DNA of 64,000 nucleotides from Allantophomopsis cytisporea (Eukaryota; Ascomycota; Leotiomycetes; Phacidiales; Phacidiaceae), in contig CP103034.1 in the NCBI GenBank assembly GCA_024752435.1, forward strand, positions 1,178,001-1,242,000, read 5' to 3'. The notes below the pieces were generated by a model. That model saw nothing but the letters and a program-made list of their open reading frames with translations, was not told where the DNA came from and did not search any database. This document shows, piece after piece, positions 12,724-26,000 of the stretch. Each line of letters begins with the position of its first letter. Positions within the stretch are counted from its first letter, which is position 1. The position numbers were made by a program, and so were the translations under genes.

Positions 12724-12780
12724 AGAGCTGGAGCTGGAGCTGGAGCTGGAGCTGGAGCTGGAGCTGGAACTGGTGCTGAA
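12724..12780. repeat. (GAGCTG)n hexanucleotide repeat
   Basis: Tandem GAGCTG array with slightly diverged ends. It produces an artificial Glu-Leu ORF on one strand and a poly-Ser ORF on the other. Confidence 0.9.
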
Positions 12781-12892
12781 GCTGGACCTCAAGCCGGACC
12801 TCAAGCCTAACCTACATGTAGTACCTTGCGCGATATCAGTGAAAACAACACGATCCATCAATATATTCTCATTCCCATTCCTATTTCCATTA

Positions 12893-12951
12893 TCGCCTAT
12901 CACCTATCACCTATCTATCACCCATCACCCATCACCCATCACCCATCACCA
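12893..12951. repeat. (ATCACCT/ATCACCC)n heptanucleotide repeat
   Basis: Tandem heptamers, first ATCACCT and then ATCACCC, followed by an ACTCCTC array to about 12985. Confidence 0.85.
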
Positions 12952-13223
12952 CAGAATCACTCCTCACTCCTCACTCCTCACTCCTTTCTCCTGAAAATTC
13001 AAGCATGTTAAGCCATCCTATCTGTCTCCGACCTTGCTGTTTTGTACTTAAAATAAAACACAACGAGGCAAGGTATCATCATCGCAATGTTGACGAGGAG
13101 AGCGTGAGATGATGTGGCTGTCACCGTGGATGTGTGCGACAAGTTAGACAGTCTGGGCTTATACTTTTTGATGGATTGGAATGGGGGATGGCAATGGCAC
13201 GGGGGTGGGATTACTCCGTAGAA

Positions 13224-13257
13224 TACAGACTACAGACTACAGACTACAGACTACAGA
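13224..13257. repeat. (ACAGACT)n heptanucleotide repeat
   Basis: Four to five perfect tandem copies, located just after a TTACTCCGTA motif. Confidence 0.9.
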
Positions 13258-14312
13258 TTCATACCTCATACAGCATGACGGCAGAGAGACCCTGTTAGCA
13301 GGAGAAGGGAAAAACGTGGTTACTGTGCCTTAGTCGCACCACGGGCGTGCTGGAGAAGGGGGCAGATAGAAAGCGAGAGCGAAATAAATGGTTGAAAGCG
13401 GCTCAGGCTTCCTTCAGCACGACACTCACCGCGCACATACATTGCTGATTCGTCGTGTATTGTATGTATGTACCGCAATTACTCACTATACTCTACTGTC
13501 AACAGAATACGAATAAATCAATATGCGCGCAGCGCGCAGCCCTCAAACTCAAACCGAACTCAGACTTAATGACGGCTTGATCTGACACCTGGAGTTCTCC
13601 GTCTCCGATGTGAATACCTGTTCGAAGGACGAGGTCATCACCATACCAAAAGCTGCTCTGTGCTGCTGCTAGAACTGCCAGAAGCCCCCCCCCCCCACCC
13701 CCCTTCCACCTTGCCCACCGCCCTTCTCCCGTTTGCTGGCGAACTGCGATCAGCATGAATCAAATAAACCGTCATTACTGACAGGCCCCGAGACTGCGGG
13801 AAAAAAAGAAGGAAAAGAAAAGTCAATGTTTGTGTCGCGGGTTTTCAAAGATCAACCCTTGGTGGGGGAGAAAACAAAGGCAAAATAATGGAAAGGGCTC
13901 TAACGTGGTTCCGCATGCATGGAAGATGTTCTTGAACATGGCCGAGACTCAATGATACTTTACTCGATCCGCAGTTATTTTTGACGTGGGGATCGTCTAT
14001 TGTACATGCAGTGACTCCAGTATGATAAAAGAGATACATTACGATGCTGAAGGCAAGGACCTCAAATAGATTCAAGACAGAAGTCGAGATATTCATAGAG
14101 CTAAGATCTATCTAAGTCAGCAATATTTCCAGTCTCTCACACGCAATAAGTCCTTGTCGTTGTCACGATAAGAAACAATTGAATCTCCTTATTGTTGCAT
14201 GGTACGAGTCAGCAAACAATGCATCCATGGTTATTCGTTATCGTAGACTGAACTCAACTGAATCAAGACTCTCGGAACTCGTAAAGAAAATAACACGATC
14301 ATGATCGGTATG

Positions 14313-14366
14313 AACACTCACACTCACACTCACACTCACACTCACACTCACAATCACAATCACTCA
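14313..14366. repeat. (ACACTC)n hexanucleotide repeat
   Basis: Perfect ACACTC units followed by ACAATC variants. The His-Thr repeat ORF over it is spurious. Confidence 0.9.
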
Positions 14367-14926
14367 CTTACGAGTTACGAGCATCACCACATCATCATAC
14401 AACATTACGCGCGCACTCACCTCACTCGCTTCACTCTCCGACCCTCCTCTACCCTCCTTCCTCTCTGTCCACCCCCATCACATACATACATATCTGCCAT
14501 GCATAGTCATCCCTGCCCTCAGCACGCAGGACCCCCCATATCCCTGTCGATAGCCACGTTTTTGGCCCAGCCTGAGCCCTGTCCGCCTGGCTCGCTACAT
14601 ATCCAGACTTTCCCTGTCAGTGTTCCTGTAGCATCTCTTCTCCACCCCTCCTTCGAGCGCCCGCCCACGCGACGCCAGGGATTGTAATTTTAGTGAGCGT
14701 CGACATGGCTTTGCCGTCAAGTCGGACTCTGCTCCTTCACCTTACTACTCACACCCCTCACTTTGCACTGACTCTGAATGACAGCTTTGGGGGGGCACAG
14801 ACGCTCTCACCAAGAAAACTCGCAGAAATTCGTGCTTTTCTTTCCTTCTAGCTGGTCTTCTGGCTGATTGTCTGTGCCTTCATCACGAGATCTTGAGACT
14901 GCCTATTCTGAGGCTAAATAGGTGAA

Positions 14927-14952
14927 GTGTGTGTGTGTGTGTGTGTGTGTGT
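14927..14952. repeat. (GT)n microsatellite
   Basis: About twelve perfect GT dinucleotides. Confidence 0.95.
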
Positions 14953-15658
14953 AAGTAAGGTAAGCAAGCATGTATAGATGGATGTCTGTGTGTCCGCTTC
15001 CGCTTCGTGGACTTGTGCGAAGTGCTTAGCGTAATATCGTGTACGTGCGTGCCTGGCACATGACATGGCTCCATGACAATCAACAGCTTCTTAAGAGCCT
15101 GTGTGCCTTAGATGATCGCTAGGTGCACAGGTGGTTTACCTGACCTCACCGAGTTACGTAGCATGGGAATTTCTTTCCTGGCGCCTTGCGCGGTCTCTTC
15201 CGAATAACCTCCATGCACCAAAATGCCCTCCCTCTCTTGTGCCTTGTGTTTATGCTCTATGCGCATTAGGGAATGCCGCTATGGACAAACATGGTAATAA
15301 TTGCACATGGCACACCTCTGGAGAAATTGTACGGTACGTGCGCCTTCACACCTACCACAAGTCGCTCTTCTATTTCATCCTATCCGGCATCTCGTTCTCG
15401 TCCTTCCTACGACGACGACAATAGACGGAGTCGCTCGTAACCTTACTCGGTACGTACTCACTGACATACATTCATACTCGATCTGTTCCTCACATCCCTT
15501 TATCCTAGCCTGCGTTTACGGAGGACAGAGCCATAGAGCGGGACATAGAGCACTTTCCCACGTGGCTTTGTTGGAACCTTTCAACATCGTTCTTGCGCCG
15601 CCCGGCTCGACGGCGCTGATGCTAGTGATACAATAGGTAGGTAGTGAATGAATACATG

Positions 15659-15698
15659 AATGACTGACTGACTGACTGACTGACTGACTGACTGACTG
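15659..15698. repeat. (TGAC)n microsatellite
   Basis: Nine to ten perfect TGAC units, the same unit as at 11607-11632. Confidence 0.95.
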
Positions 15699-16852
15699 CC
15701 CGTGATCATCGTGAAATTGAATGGTTCCTGGGTCATCTCATACGAATCTTACGCATGATTCATACATTCATTGTACCTATCAGATAATCTATCTATTCCA
15801 TCCATAAGCTCATACTCTATGGACCGGAGCACTGGTGCAACACGACGGATTACTGCATTCGAAGCTGTCACATTCTCTTTTTTCGCTGGGTGTCTCACAT
15901 CATATTGCCTTCTCCACGGACGACTGACAGCTGTTCATTTATCCACCGGGTCTTGTCCCCAGTTTCAAGAATGCTATCACCACCGTTCGATGCATGGTGG
16001 GTATTTTTACCACCGTAACGGTGATTTCTGCCTTGTGTCGTGTACCTGCCTACTGTATCGGTGTCTATCAAGTGTATCAATCTATCTCAAACATGAGATT
16101 CGCCAACACAACTCCTTTCTCAGCTAGGTCAACCCTCGATATCTGTCCTACTAAGTCTCAGCCTTGCGCTAAAGAGACTGGGCGTTTGTGTATGTATCTG
16201 GGAGGTATGTTACATAAGTATGGATCAGGGATGCATCACATCAAATTAGCACGCTAAGTACTCCGTACGTGTTCATCTACGGAGCAATAATTCGTATGCT
16301 GCTACTACTACTGCTGCTGCAGCTTAATCCACGACATACATAGGTAGTGATGGTATGTAGTATCATCTCTCTCCACAAAATCAAACATGCAGCTTGCACT
16401 GGATTGCTTAAGCATCAGAGCGGAATCCTGGCAGATGCCATGGCTATTACCGTTCCGCGCAAGGTTCCATATACTACCATCTAGTCCAGAACCCGAACTA
16501 GCACGACATACCCCTGAAAAAGCATGCCACTCTTGTCGACTACCTCATGCGGTGTGGATGAGATGCCCACATGGCCACGGCATGGGTACCTGTGACCCCG
16601 GCATTTCGGAGAGCATGGGCCATGCAATGGTGAAACCGATGCAATGCTTATTTGTCATACAATCGCGTATACTCTTCCCTTATTATGGCAGGTACACAGA
16701 GTACACGGTACTCGTCCTAGCCCATAGCCTATTGTCCCTCCGGGAATATTCCAGCCAATCTAGAATCTGGAATCTTATTGGTCCTGGAATTAGTAATGGC
16801 GGTGAGGAGGGCGTATATGGAAGATTGACTGGAGGGCGGAGTGAGAATGAGG

Positions 16853-16855
<3 letters not shown>

Positions 16856-16888
<33 letters not shown>

Positions 16889-16889
16889 T
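16856..16889. repeat. (GA)n microsatellite
   Basis: Near-perfect GA run. It lies inside the 16387-17064 open frame and is one reason I do not accept that frame as a gene. Confidence 0.9.
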
Positions 16890-19800
16890 GGGAAATTATA
16901 AGAGAGCATATATGAAATACCTAGGCTCAGGCTCTCATGACCAAGTCAAATCAAAGCTAAGGGCAATACCGAGCGACACCCGAATTTCATTCATGTTCTG
17001 CTTACTCATCCCCGACTCTAACATGCTTATCCCATTCTTGTGGCCAATTCAGCTGATTTTATAACAACGTCGAGTCTACTCTACATCTTGTGGTCTAAAG
17101 ACACGTTGTTACTATTCATAACAGCACATATCCAATTCGTAAATTATTCATAGAACATGTAATGTCTAGGGAAGGCTGTACTGCATGCAGCTAATGGAAT
17201 TGTTTCAACGCCCACAAATCATCCCAGCGTTACGACGTCAAGAAATCCTCCCTCTCTTTTTTTTTTTCTTTCTCCGTTTGATTCTTCAAAGCGTCAGCGT
17301 TGAAAGAACATCGGTAAGGAATAACATGAAACAAGCCACCGAAATCCCTTCCCATCTAAGTCCTTCCCGACCCCGACCCCGACCCCCAACCCCAACTTGA
17401 CTGTGGCAAAAACACGCAGATCTGAGAAACGCAAGCAAGAGACAAGCAAGAAAGAAAGAAAAGAAGAGAGAAAAACAGCGCTTTGGAACGGACGGTGATG
17501 ACGGCAGGAAAAGACATCATGCATGTGCATTACGTGACGCTGCGACATGGACCAGCCAAGCAAAACTCAGACGTTCTAGAGTTGTTCGAGAAGCGTTTGA
17601 AAAGCTTCTATGGAAATGTTCGACCAATTCAAGGACAAAACTTCTCAAAATATCTTACCTTTCGACACTGAATCCCAGTTCCATGTCATGTCTGATAATG
17701 AGAGGGAGGTTTGAGGCGCAAGGCGTACATGCACGGGTGAGATGGAACGCATTGAATCTTAAAATCTTGAATCTTGCAAACACCGTCCTTGAATATTCCT
17801 AGACATAGATTGCACCCTCATCGTCCCATATAGAAAACATGGATAAGGTAAGTACGTGTGTGTGTGTGTGTTACAGGGCAACAGTCTCCAATCATCCCAG
17901 ATCATCGCAGACAAACCCCAAATTCCAAAGGGATATACGAACCTGGTGATGAAAAAAACGGCCCGAGGCAATGCATGCAGTAGTAGATCTTCATTCATAC
18001 ACATCATCTTATATCATCAACGCCGAAATGTAATCTTTCCTTCACGTACGCAACCCGAGTCCGAGCCAGTCGCGGAAGTGCACATCGGTGGCGGCGGCGA
18101 CGAAAGCAGGGTGTGCGTGTCTGCAGCGTGGCATGGTCAGAGCCGCAAGCAGCAGCACACGCTTTGGATTGGGTGCGTACAGAAGTATGTCAGTATGTAT
18201 GTACTGTGTAAGTATGTAAGTAGCATGCAAAGGCCACGCGACTCGCCGCGCCAGGCGATCAAAGGTCGTTCAGTCAACTAGTGGAGGAATGATGTTCGAC
18301 ATCTCCGAGCTCCAGTTGTTCTTTTTTTCCGTCCTGATTCCTTCTGGAAGCTTTCCACATCGGGCGCCGCCGGTCTGGCGGGGCCCAAGTTGGTAAGTCC
18401 TTGCTTAGCTTTCAAGTGTGAGGGAGGATACATACCGACGTTAAAGGACTTTTGGGTAAGTGAGATAGCTAGCCAGCTACGTGGACGGATTGCTAGATAC
18501 ACGAGGCCTTGGAAGAGAGAGAGGCTTGCTACACCGCCATTTGTATGGCGAGCGTGGGAGAAGACGCTATATTAGAGAGGTGTCCATGGATATGGATAAG
18601 CCCGGGTGGTTCTTTTTGAGGATGAGAGCCGTTCGCAAAGTGAAATGAGCGTGTGGGCGAGGTAGTGCGAGGTAGTGTTAGTTGTGGTGCGTATTCATAG
18701 CGTGCGGTGGATATGCTTACTCCACGATATGCATGCTGTCCATCATCATATCCATCCCTCACTCTACATCCGTACCATACCACACCATACCATACAAAGT
18801 CCTTACATATGATAGACTACTTGGACTTGACACGACCTAAGTTGCCTCGACTTTCTTACCATCATCTCCATGTAATCTCCAACTGGCGCTGCTCATCCTC
18901 ATCCGCTGTGATCTCCTTTGTCCGTCTCCTTAGCATCGCATAAGCTTCGAACTTTCAGCCCTAAAACGTGGTTTTCGAGGTGGGGGGAATCATAAGGAGA
19001 ATCATTCATCATAGGGGAGAACTGTGCCACGGATAGTGTGAAGCTGCATCTCCACCTTCTGTCTGTCCCTTTTCTCAGTCTCTAGTCACGGACATCGCAC
19101 TTCATGTTACTTTTTTGTCATTGCTTTGGAATCGTCGTTTTGATTGATATCTTACTTGTTCTAGTTTCAATTGACCATCCAAGGTAGCTCATATTTTGCA
19201 CACATGGACACCATCTGGTAAGGCTACGTACATATGTTAGTCAGCACAGAGCGGGGTTGTTTTCCAATCCCTTTCGTACCTATCCTTTACCGTCTGAAAA
19301 TCCTCTTTGTTACACCTAGTCTGCCAATTACAACGCGTGCAGACGTTATAGCGTACCTAGGTACCCCGAATACTCAACATCAGCCTTGCCGGCAAACTGG
19401 CCTTTGTACTCATATGTGCCGTCGAATATGTATCTGCCATCGGAGATATACTATAGGCGCGCATTATTGAAGTGTGCGGAGAAATTTGGAGCAAGTTGTA
19501 CGATTCTACTCTGGCGAGGGTGTTAAGGGGCGTAGGAAGCGCAGCAGTTGATGACCTTCTCGACACGCATTTGCGTTGACGCTTCCGCTCATCTTCGGTT
19601 TTGTCGAATTCAAGGTGGAGGAGTTGAAGGAATGGGGAAACATGACTCAAACCGCCGCTGCGGCGCTTTCTGGCAAATACAGAGCGCAGGTGAGAAGCTG
19701 ATTGCCTTGCAGTGAGTAAGCGTTTTAGAGCGGGCATTACATTGAATTGTTGTGAGAAGAGCTTCGAGTGACGCTGAGCACCAGAGTGGTGATACTGTAG

Positions 19801-19896
19801 GTACCTAGACAAGGCTAAGATTTCTGGCCTGAGGATACGAGTGGCGAGAGCACATCTCAACCTCATAACGGCCGCATTTCTTTTAATGCCGTTGAT

Positions 19897-20091
19897 TTAA
19901 ACTGATGAGTCTTTCTCCTCGGACGGTTTGCCTCGGACTGCTTTTGTCCGAGGGATCACCTTGTATGCTTTCTTAGTACAGGGCTTTCGGCGACGGGTCG
20001 GAGGTAAAAGGGCATTCATGCTTTCCTCCACACGTGAGACGACCCTTTTCCCACTTGTTGCTGGCGCTGGCGTGGCACTACGGCTAGACAT
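19897..20091 (-). CDS. Small basic ORF of unknown function (weak candidate)
   Basis: ATG-initiated, 64 codons, starting MSSRSATPAPATSGKRVV and rich in Lys/Arg/Ser/Thr, with a basic segment TRRRKPCTKKAYKVIPRTK. The composition looks more protein-like than the surrounding ORFs and resembles the N-terminus or a fragment of a nuclear protein. Thirty nucleotides beyond its stop another minus-strand ATG frame (19357-19866, 169 codons) is open, so the two may be remnants or exons of one decayed gene, but I found no splice pair that joins them convincingly. No family is recognised. It could equally be chance. Confidence 0.2.
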   Translation of the reverse strand: MSSRSATPAPATSGKRVVSRVEESMNALLPPTRRRKPCTKKAYKVIPRTKAVRGKPSEEKDSSV

Positions 20092-23000
20092 TCCATTAGA
20101 AGTGTGCGTGCAAAGCCAGAGATGTAGCGATTCACGTGCGTAAGATCAGACTTCATGCCGAAGAGTATTCTGGAAATGGAACGGGCACCGCTCTAAAAGC
20201 AACAGCGTTGTCATGGCAGCTGCGACTTCTACTGAGCATGTGGAGATCCCATCCTGAACCTCACCAGATGAAAGGCGGATCTCAAGAATCCTCGAGCGGA
20301 GACCAGAGAGGTATTTGCATCGGGAAATTACCTGAGCTATGCGGGATTCCGCAAGCAGATGCTACACTGTTCCGGATGGAGATATCTCCCTTCCACCATT
20401 GAGCATCCTGCAGAAAGGTGTCGCGGATCATCAATTGCATATCACCAAATGCCGGGTGTGCTCCGAATTTCAGTCACTCGGTTTCTAAACCCGGAGCCCC
20501 TTAGCTGTTCAGTCTTCCACAAATTCCGATATCCTTGTTTCTATATTCCGCATCGCCTTCACTACCTACCCGTCTGACTCTCCCGCGTGCTTGGAGCTTC
20601 ACTTCCCACAAGCCTCCGGCAAAAGCAAAAACCATGGCTTTCAGCCTTCTTTCAGCCTCAACCCTGAACAAACAAAGCCTTGTTCTTCAATAGGACAAAT
20701 GTCCGGCGCCAGAGAAACCCAGAGGGCAGCCAGGAATGGAAGGGTAGTCTTAATAACCTCTACATCATCAGCATTTGTGCCACAATGTTACCTCATTCGG
20801 TAGGATTAAACCTTCTGCCGTGACAAAGCTTCACACTCCTTTTCTTTCTTTTCTCTTCTTCTATTTTTTGTCATTCGTGAGGAGGCTCCGCGCATAGCCG
20901 CTTGCATCTGCCTGCACGAATGGCAGATGTGGTATTTTTGGGTGGCGGATGTGCCGGTTTATATACGTCATTACTAGTAAGCTGCTAGTTGTTGCTGTTG
21001 CTGTGTAGGGAGGTTGAGATGCTGTGTACCCAATGAGAATGGCCTCGCCATCATATTAGGGTTTGGCTCTAAATTTCGGATCCGACTCTATAGACTATGC
21101 TTATACGTAAACAAACATTATGTTTGTTTCATGCCATCAGCTCGAACATGCTTCTTGCTCTTAGATGGCTTTGGCGTAACATCATGTGGACGGTCTTGTA
21201 AGGGTGAAGCTTGGATAGCGTCTTCAAAGTAGCACAATGATCTTTAAGAAAAATGCTAGGATTGAGTTTACGGAGGACTTGCAACGACGAGTTCTGGCGA
21301 GGTTATTAGTATCCATCTGAAAGTAGAGGTAGGTGAACCCCCTATTTCCAATCCACCATCGTTATAAAGTCCCAAATCATAGTTCCAACGTTTCGAGAAT
21401 ACTTCTGAACACTTCTAATGGATACAATGAATAATGTCTTCAGACCTTGTATTTAGAGTTACCTCGGGCAACATTATTCTGTTACTCTTGACGCCCAAAT
21501 TCTATCTCTTGTCTAATAATATACAAATGTGAGAATCCTTGGCTACATGAACAATCGTGCTGAATAAAGTGCTCTTATAACCAGCAAGAGGCATGTGTCG
21601 AGAGATAGATTGGCTTGATCTAAGTCTTTTCTTTTCTCTTAATCAATACTAGCATTTATCGTCAAATGTAGCTTCTATTCTCAAGGGTCATATTGAGCCG
21701 AATAGTGCACAGCCTATGATTGAGCGTAACGGGTACATCACAAATATCCAAGAACTTCAAATAGTGATAAATTCTCATTGAAGATCCAGAATTTGTCATT
21801 GAAATTGTTCAAAATATCGATGAAAATGGAAACGGCAACGACTGTCGAAACACTTGAAAACTACGGGGCGTGCAAGGGTTGTCGAAACATTCACGTTGCC
21901 TAAACATAATAATTGCTTACAGAATTGACGTGAAACGTAACCTCGAAATGCCTGTAGAGATACGTCCTTTTATAATAGAAGCTGCTAATGACATTTGCCT
22001 ACCTTAACAAAAGGGGCAGCGCGAAACTGGAGGCAAGCTAGACTCTTGAGATGTTCAACTAATTATACCCAATGCCTATTTCATTCCCGTATGTTCTCTC
22101 ACGCTTCCTGCCATGCTTATTTTAATGCCCTTTAACCTATGATATCTCAAGACTGCTGCCATTGCACTAGACTGATGAGTAGGTATTTATCAAATGCTTA
22201 TTAAGGTATGTTAGCTTCCCTGTGATAGGCTTAAATTTCCATGCGTTGAAGTTATAACATGAACCATATAAACCTAGTGATATCAGGGATAAGATCATTC
22301 TGGACGAGCTGGGCCTACTCTTCAGGTTAGCTTCTTGTGATGGTACTCAAAGACAAACACGTTTCGTATCAAACGCTTCCTGTCAGCAGCGTTCAATGTC
22401 AAGATGAGCAATATATGAGAGACTCTTTGCGAGTAAGTTTACCATTCATTGAGAGGCAACGAGCTGCGCAAATGTCTACTAAACGCCTTCTTTCCATTAT
22501 TATGAGTGTGATATTGTCTATTAAAACACGGGCAGAGTCATCTAAACAGGCAGGCGGTCCTCCAAAATAGTTGGGAGCTTGAAGGTTAAAGCTCCAAATG
22601 CATATTTGTAGGTAACAGTAATCCATGAAGTAAGGACTTCAGAGTACTCGGACTATGGATTTCGAAGACTTGTTTCACTGGTACAGAACGTGCATCGAAA
22701 CGTCATAACTATGAAACATTGAAATATACACAGTCCTCACCATCCTAGTACTCATGAAAATATCTTGTCTCATCAGAAAACGTTTCTTAAAGCCTTTCCT
22801 GCTTCCTGCATACACTAAGATTCTTGCTACAGATTGCAGAACAGTTGCCAGCACTGAATACTTCCATAACATTCAACACAGGTAATGGGTTGTATTACTG
22901 TTCTCCGTCATCTTAATCTTACTATCGGTCTAATTTGGAAACGCTTGTTGGGTTCCAGATCTTGACTCTGATCACACCGCCCGCCTTATAAGTAATTCCA

Positions 23001-26000
23001 TATCTCGTTTCTAGTCGTTTTGTCGCTCAGTGTATTGGGCTAAAATGCACTGGGGTGATCATGCTCCTCAATTTTTATAAAAGAGCGCATCCAGAGGTAG
23101 TATAAATTTGTCGAGACTCAATGATCAGTCAAAGTCTTTGTAGAACAAAATATAATGTAATGATAGTAATAAGTGCAGTAGTTAGTACATATGTCCAGTA
23201 TTAAATACGTTTAACACGTCCAGTTCTCCTACCTAAACAAGCAGAATTGAGGATCTAGCGCAAGTTATCTCTCTTTTAACGCACCTATGGTACCGTCAGA
23301 GAAGAGCGTGTTCATTTGACAGTCCAGCGAAACAGAAGGAAGCTGAATTAGTAAAATCATATAGATATTTCCAGTCATGGATCGTGAAGTTTCTATGTCC
23401 TCAATCCTATGTAGTTCTTCTAATCATATGTTTTATGAGTTTGCCCCTTTCATGTTTTGAGAACTTTCTGTTTCGTTGATGCAGTTGCTAAGAAGGCAAA
23501 TATTCTTCTCTGATTAAGGCGGCCCTGCCTAGAGCCTCGTGAATATGATACATTTTGGTCTTGCTCATCTTTTGACGACAATACCATGCACATATAGCAT
23601 TTGAAGATGAATAGATTTAAGGCAGATGCAGACCTGCGTTAATGAGCTGGTGGATGATGACTAGGCGTTTCTAAGGTGAGTGATACACTGACATACTTAA
23701 CCAGAGGCGGATCTCAGCCATAAGATTCAGTAGTTCAAACCCCTTGATACGGAAACAAAAAGTCAGTGAAAAGTTAGTTGCTTAGTAGCTGCGGTGTGGA
23801 GTTGGATTTGATGACTTGTTGCACCTATTTCAGTGACAAAGGCTGCTGGTCTCTACAAATTAAATTGGCACTTCTTATGGTCCTCAACGTAAGTGTGCTT
23901 TCGTTCTGAGCGTCCATAAACCATAAAAAATCCATCATATTACAGCCACTGCCCCTCACTTGCAATACTGTACTTAAGGTCGATTTTTCATCATTTTCAG
24001 ATCTTAGAGGAACGGAATCGGCGTGATATAGAACACATTCTGAGCTCTCTGACTTTGACCATTAGGAGTAGCACGATATTGTTATTCGCGAAAGGTGGAT
24101 GATGGTGGCACTTCAATAACGACGAGGCGCTATAAGAACGACGAGATCTATAAGGACGATCGACCTTAAGATCATGATCTAGCTATGACTCCTCGAAACT
24201 GCATGTGCACATGTGGATTGTTTCCGAAAGTGCATCAGTGGATGAGGGCGATAGTCTGCTTGAAATCGACATCTTGTAGTACCGTAAAACCGACGAAGGG
24301 AGGGACTTCCGGTTTCTTATTTATAATGAGTCTGTTTAGGTGTTCGAATTTCAGACCTGATAATCTTGGTTGTAATCCTGGCGTCGACCCCAAGAAATAG
24401 GATGAAATTGTTGGTGTGTCATTGTTATATCTTCGGAGGATGCTTGAATTTAAAAACTTGACACTAAGTGTGGCTTAGTGCTCTTGATTTTGGGCCCGGG
24501 ATTGTAACCAACAGCTGTTCGTTCGCAAGACTGTAGGAGATGGCTGCCGTAAAGGTATTGATACTGAATAGGTACATCGTGTCAAAGGCGTGGTGGTATT
24601 CTGGATCCTCAGGAACAGTGATGCTCTGGATATTCCAAGTCTGTAGGGGTCGACATTCCGGTGCCAGTGATCGAGCTTCGTACAAAATTATCATAATACT
24701 CGGATTGGTCTCTCCAGCGTCAAGGAGAAGGTCATTTATGCCTCTCAAAAGCAAATAGATCAATCAATCCAGGACATACATTTGCAATGCAGGATCGTTT
24801 TTCCCTAGTGTCGTGTTTCGGATTTGATTCGACGAAGATATCGAGACTGACTGGTGTGCCAATCAGATGGCATCTAGATGAAATCCAGATCCTACAAACA
24901 GCATCCAGGCAACTTCATCGGCATCCGGGAGGCACGCCTAACAAACACTTGGCGTAAAATCTATCGGGTATAGTCTATGATTCTAAACAAAAGGGCTGAG
25001 CTGTTTATAAAGAAGCGAGGAACCGACTCGGGCTTCGATTACCAGAGATGCAAATGTTACAATAGAACATCGATCCTCTAAACAGCCGCTTTCAATTGGA
25101 AAGGTGGCGGTAACCGATGGAGCTGTCTTGCATATGTAAGTATATTCAAAAAGGGGTATTACTCTTGGAGGCATCATCGCAAGATGATTTATGTGGTCAT
25201 ACCCAATATCCGTCTATGTCTAGAGTACAATGAGTTCGAGATCCAAATGAACGGTTGATATGGCGACTAATATGCTCCGTAGATTGAGGTGTGATCGTCT
25301 TCGTGACACCGCAATGAGCCCCCTCAGGATCGTTCGCCATGCTTATACCGATCGCTTCTGTACCGTGAAGTCGTGTTCTCTTCGTACTTTCCAGCCCAGC
25401 TATGTGTCGTACTCCTAGAGTTATAATCGATGTTTCCCGGAGGATGAATTGTGATGCCCTGAGATGTTCAGAGTTGAGTGAATGAGTCTGACATTGCCAT
25501 TCACCGTTACCAGCTTTTTCTACTATGCCCAAGGAGCCAACTCGGCAAAACAAAGGAGTACTTCGATTGTGGGAAACAATTGTAAGAGACCCGTGTCCTT
25601 GTTGATGGTCATTGGTAAAATTTGATTGATCAGTCGTTGATGTCTCAAGTCTGCCAGGGTTAAATTTATGATTCGTTCACCGTTAGACTGGATGGGTAAC
25701 TCCCGCCTTCGAAAACAGTCTGAGAAACCGTTGCAGAATGACAGCACACGAGTAGATGGGTGGATATAAAAACGGGGTAGAGCTGACAAAATAAAACAAA
25801 ACAAATGGCTTGAAAGTGGGCGAAGGACCCTAATATCAAGCAAGTGCTTAATCGAAGAAATCGCTCACAGAAATATATTGTGCGTATTGATCAACCAATG
25901 CAAGGAGACACAGTCACGAGTGCATGTCAAAAAGTCGGGGGACGGTAGGTAAGGTGTGTATCGTGGGTATCGTCTAATCCCTCCCGGATAGTTTCAGTTG

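Larger units (their letters stand above)
7117..19300. other. Long gene-free region rich in microsatellites (upstream of flbA)
   Basis: No reading frame over these 12 kb combines a plausible start, composition and splice signals. The longest (16387-17064, 225 codons) runs through a GA repeat and has no recognisable domain. The DNA is studded with simple repeats of many types (listed separately) and with copies of TACTCCGTA/TACTGCGTA. The part nearest 7117 should hold the flbA promoter and leader. Developmental regulators in fungi often have long upstream regions, so extended regulatory sequence or non-coding transcripts are possible. That is inference. Confidence 0.55.

Noticed and set aside
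12514..12994. ORFs with Glu-Leu and poly-Ser runs on the two strands
   Set aside because: They are the two translations of the GAGCTG repeat.
16387..17064. 225-codon ATG-initiated ORF on the plus strand
   Set aside because: It passes through a (GA)n repeat, has mixed composition and no domain, and lies in a microsatellite-rich gene-free block. It is the longest chance ORF there.
19357..19866. 169-codon minus-strand ORF
   Set aside because: The composition is irregular and no domain is recognised. It was considered as a second exon of the 64-codon ORF, but no splice pair joins them.
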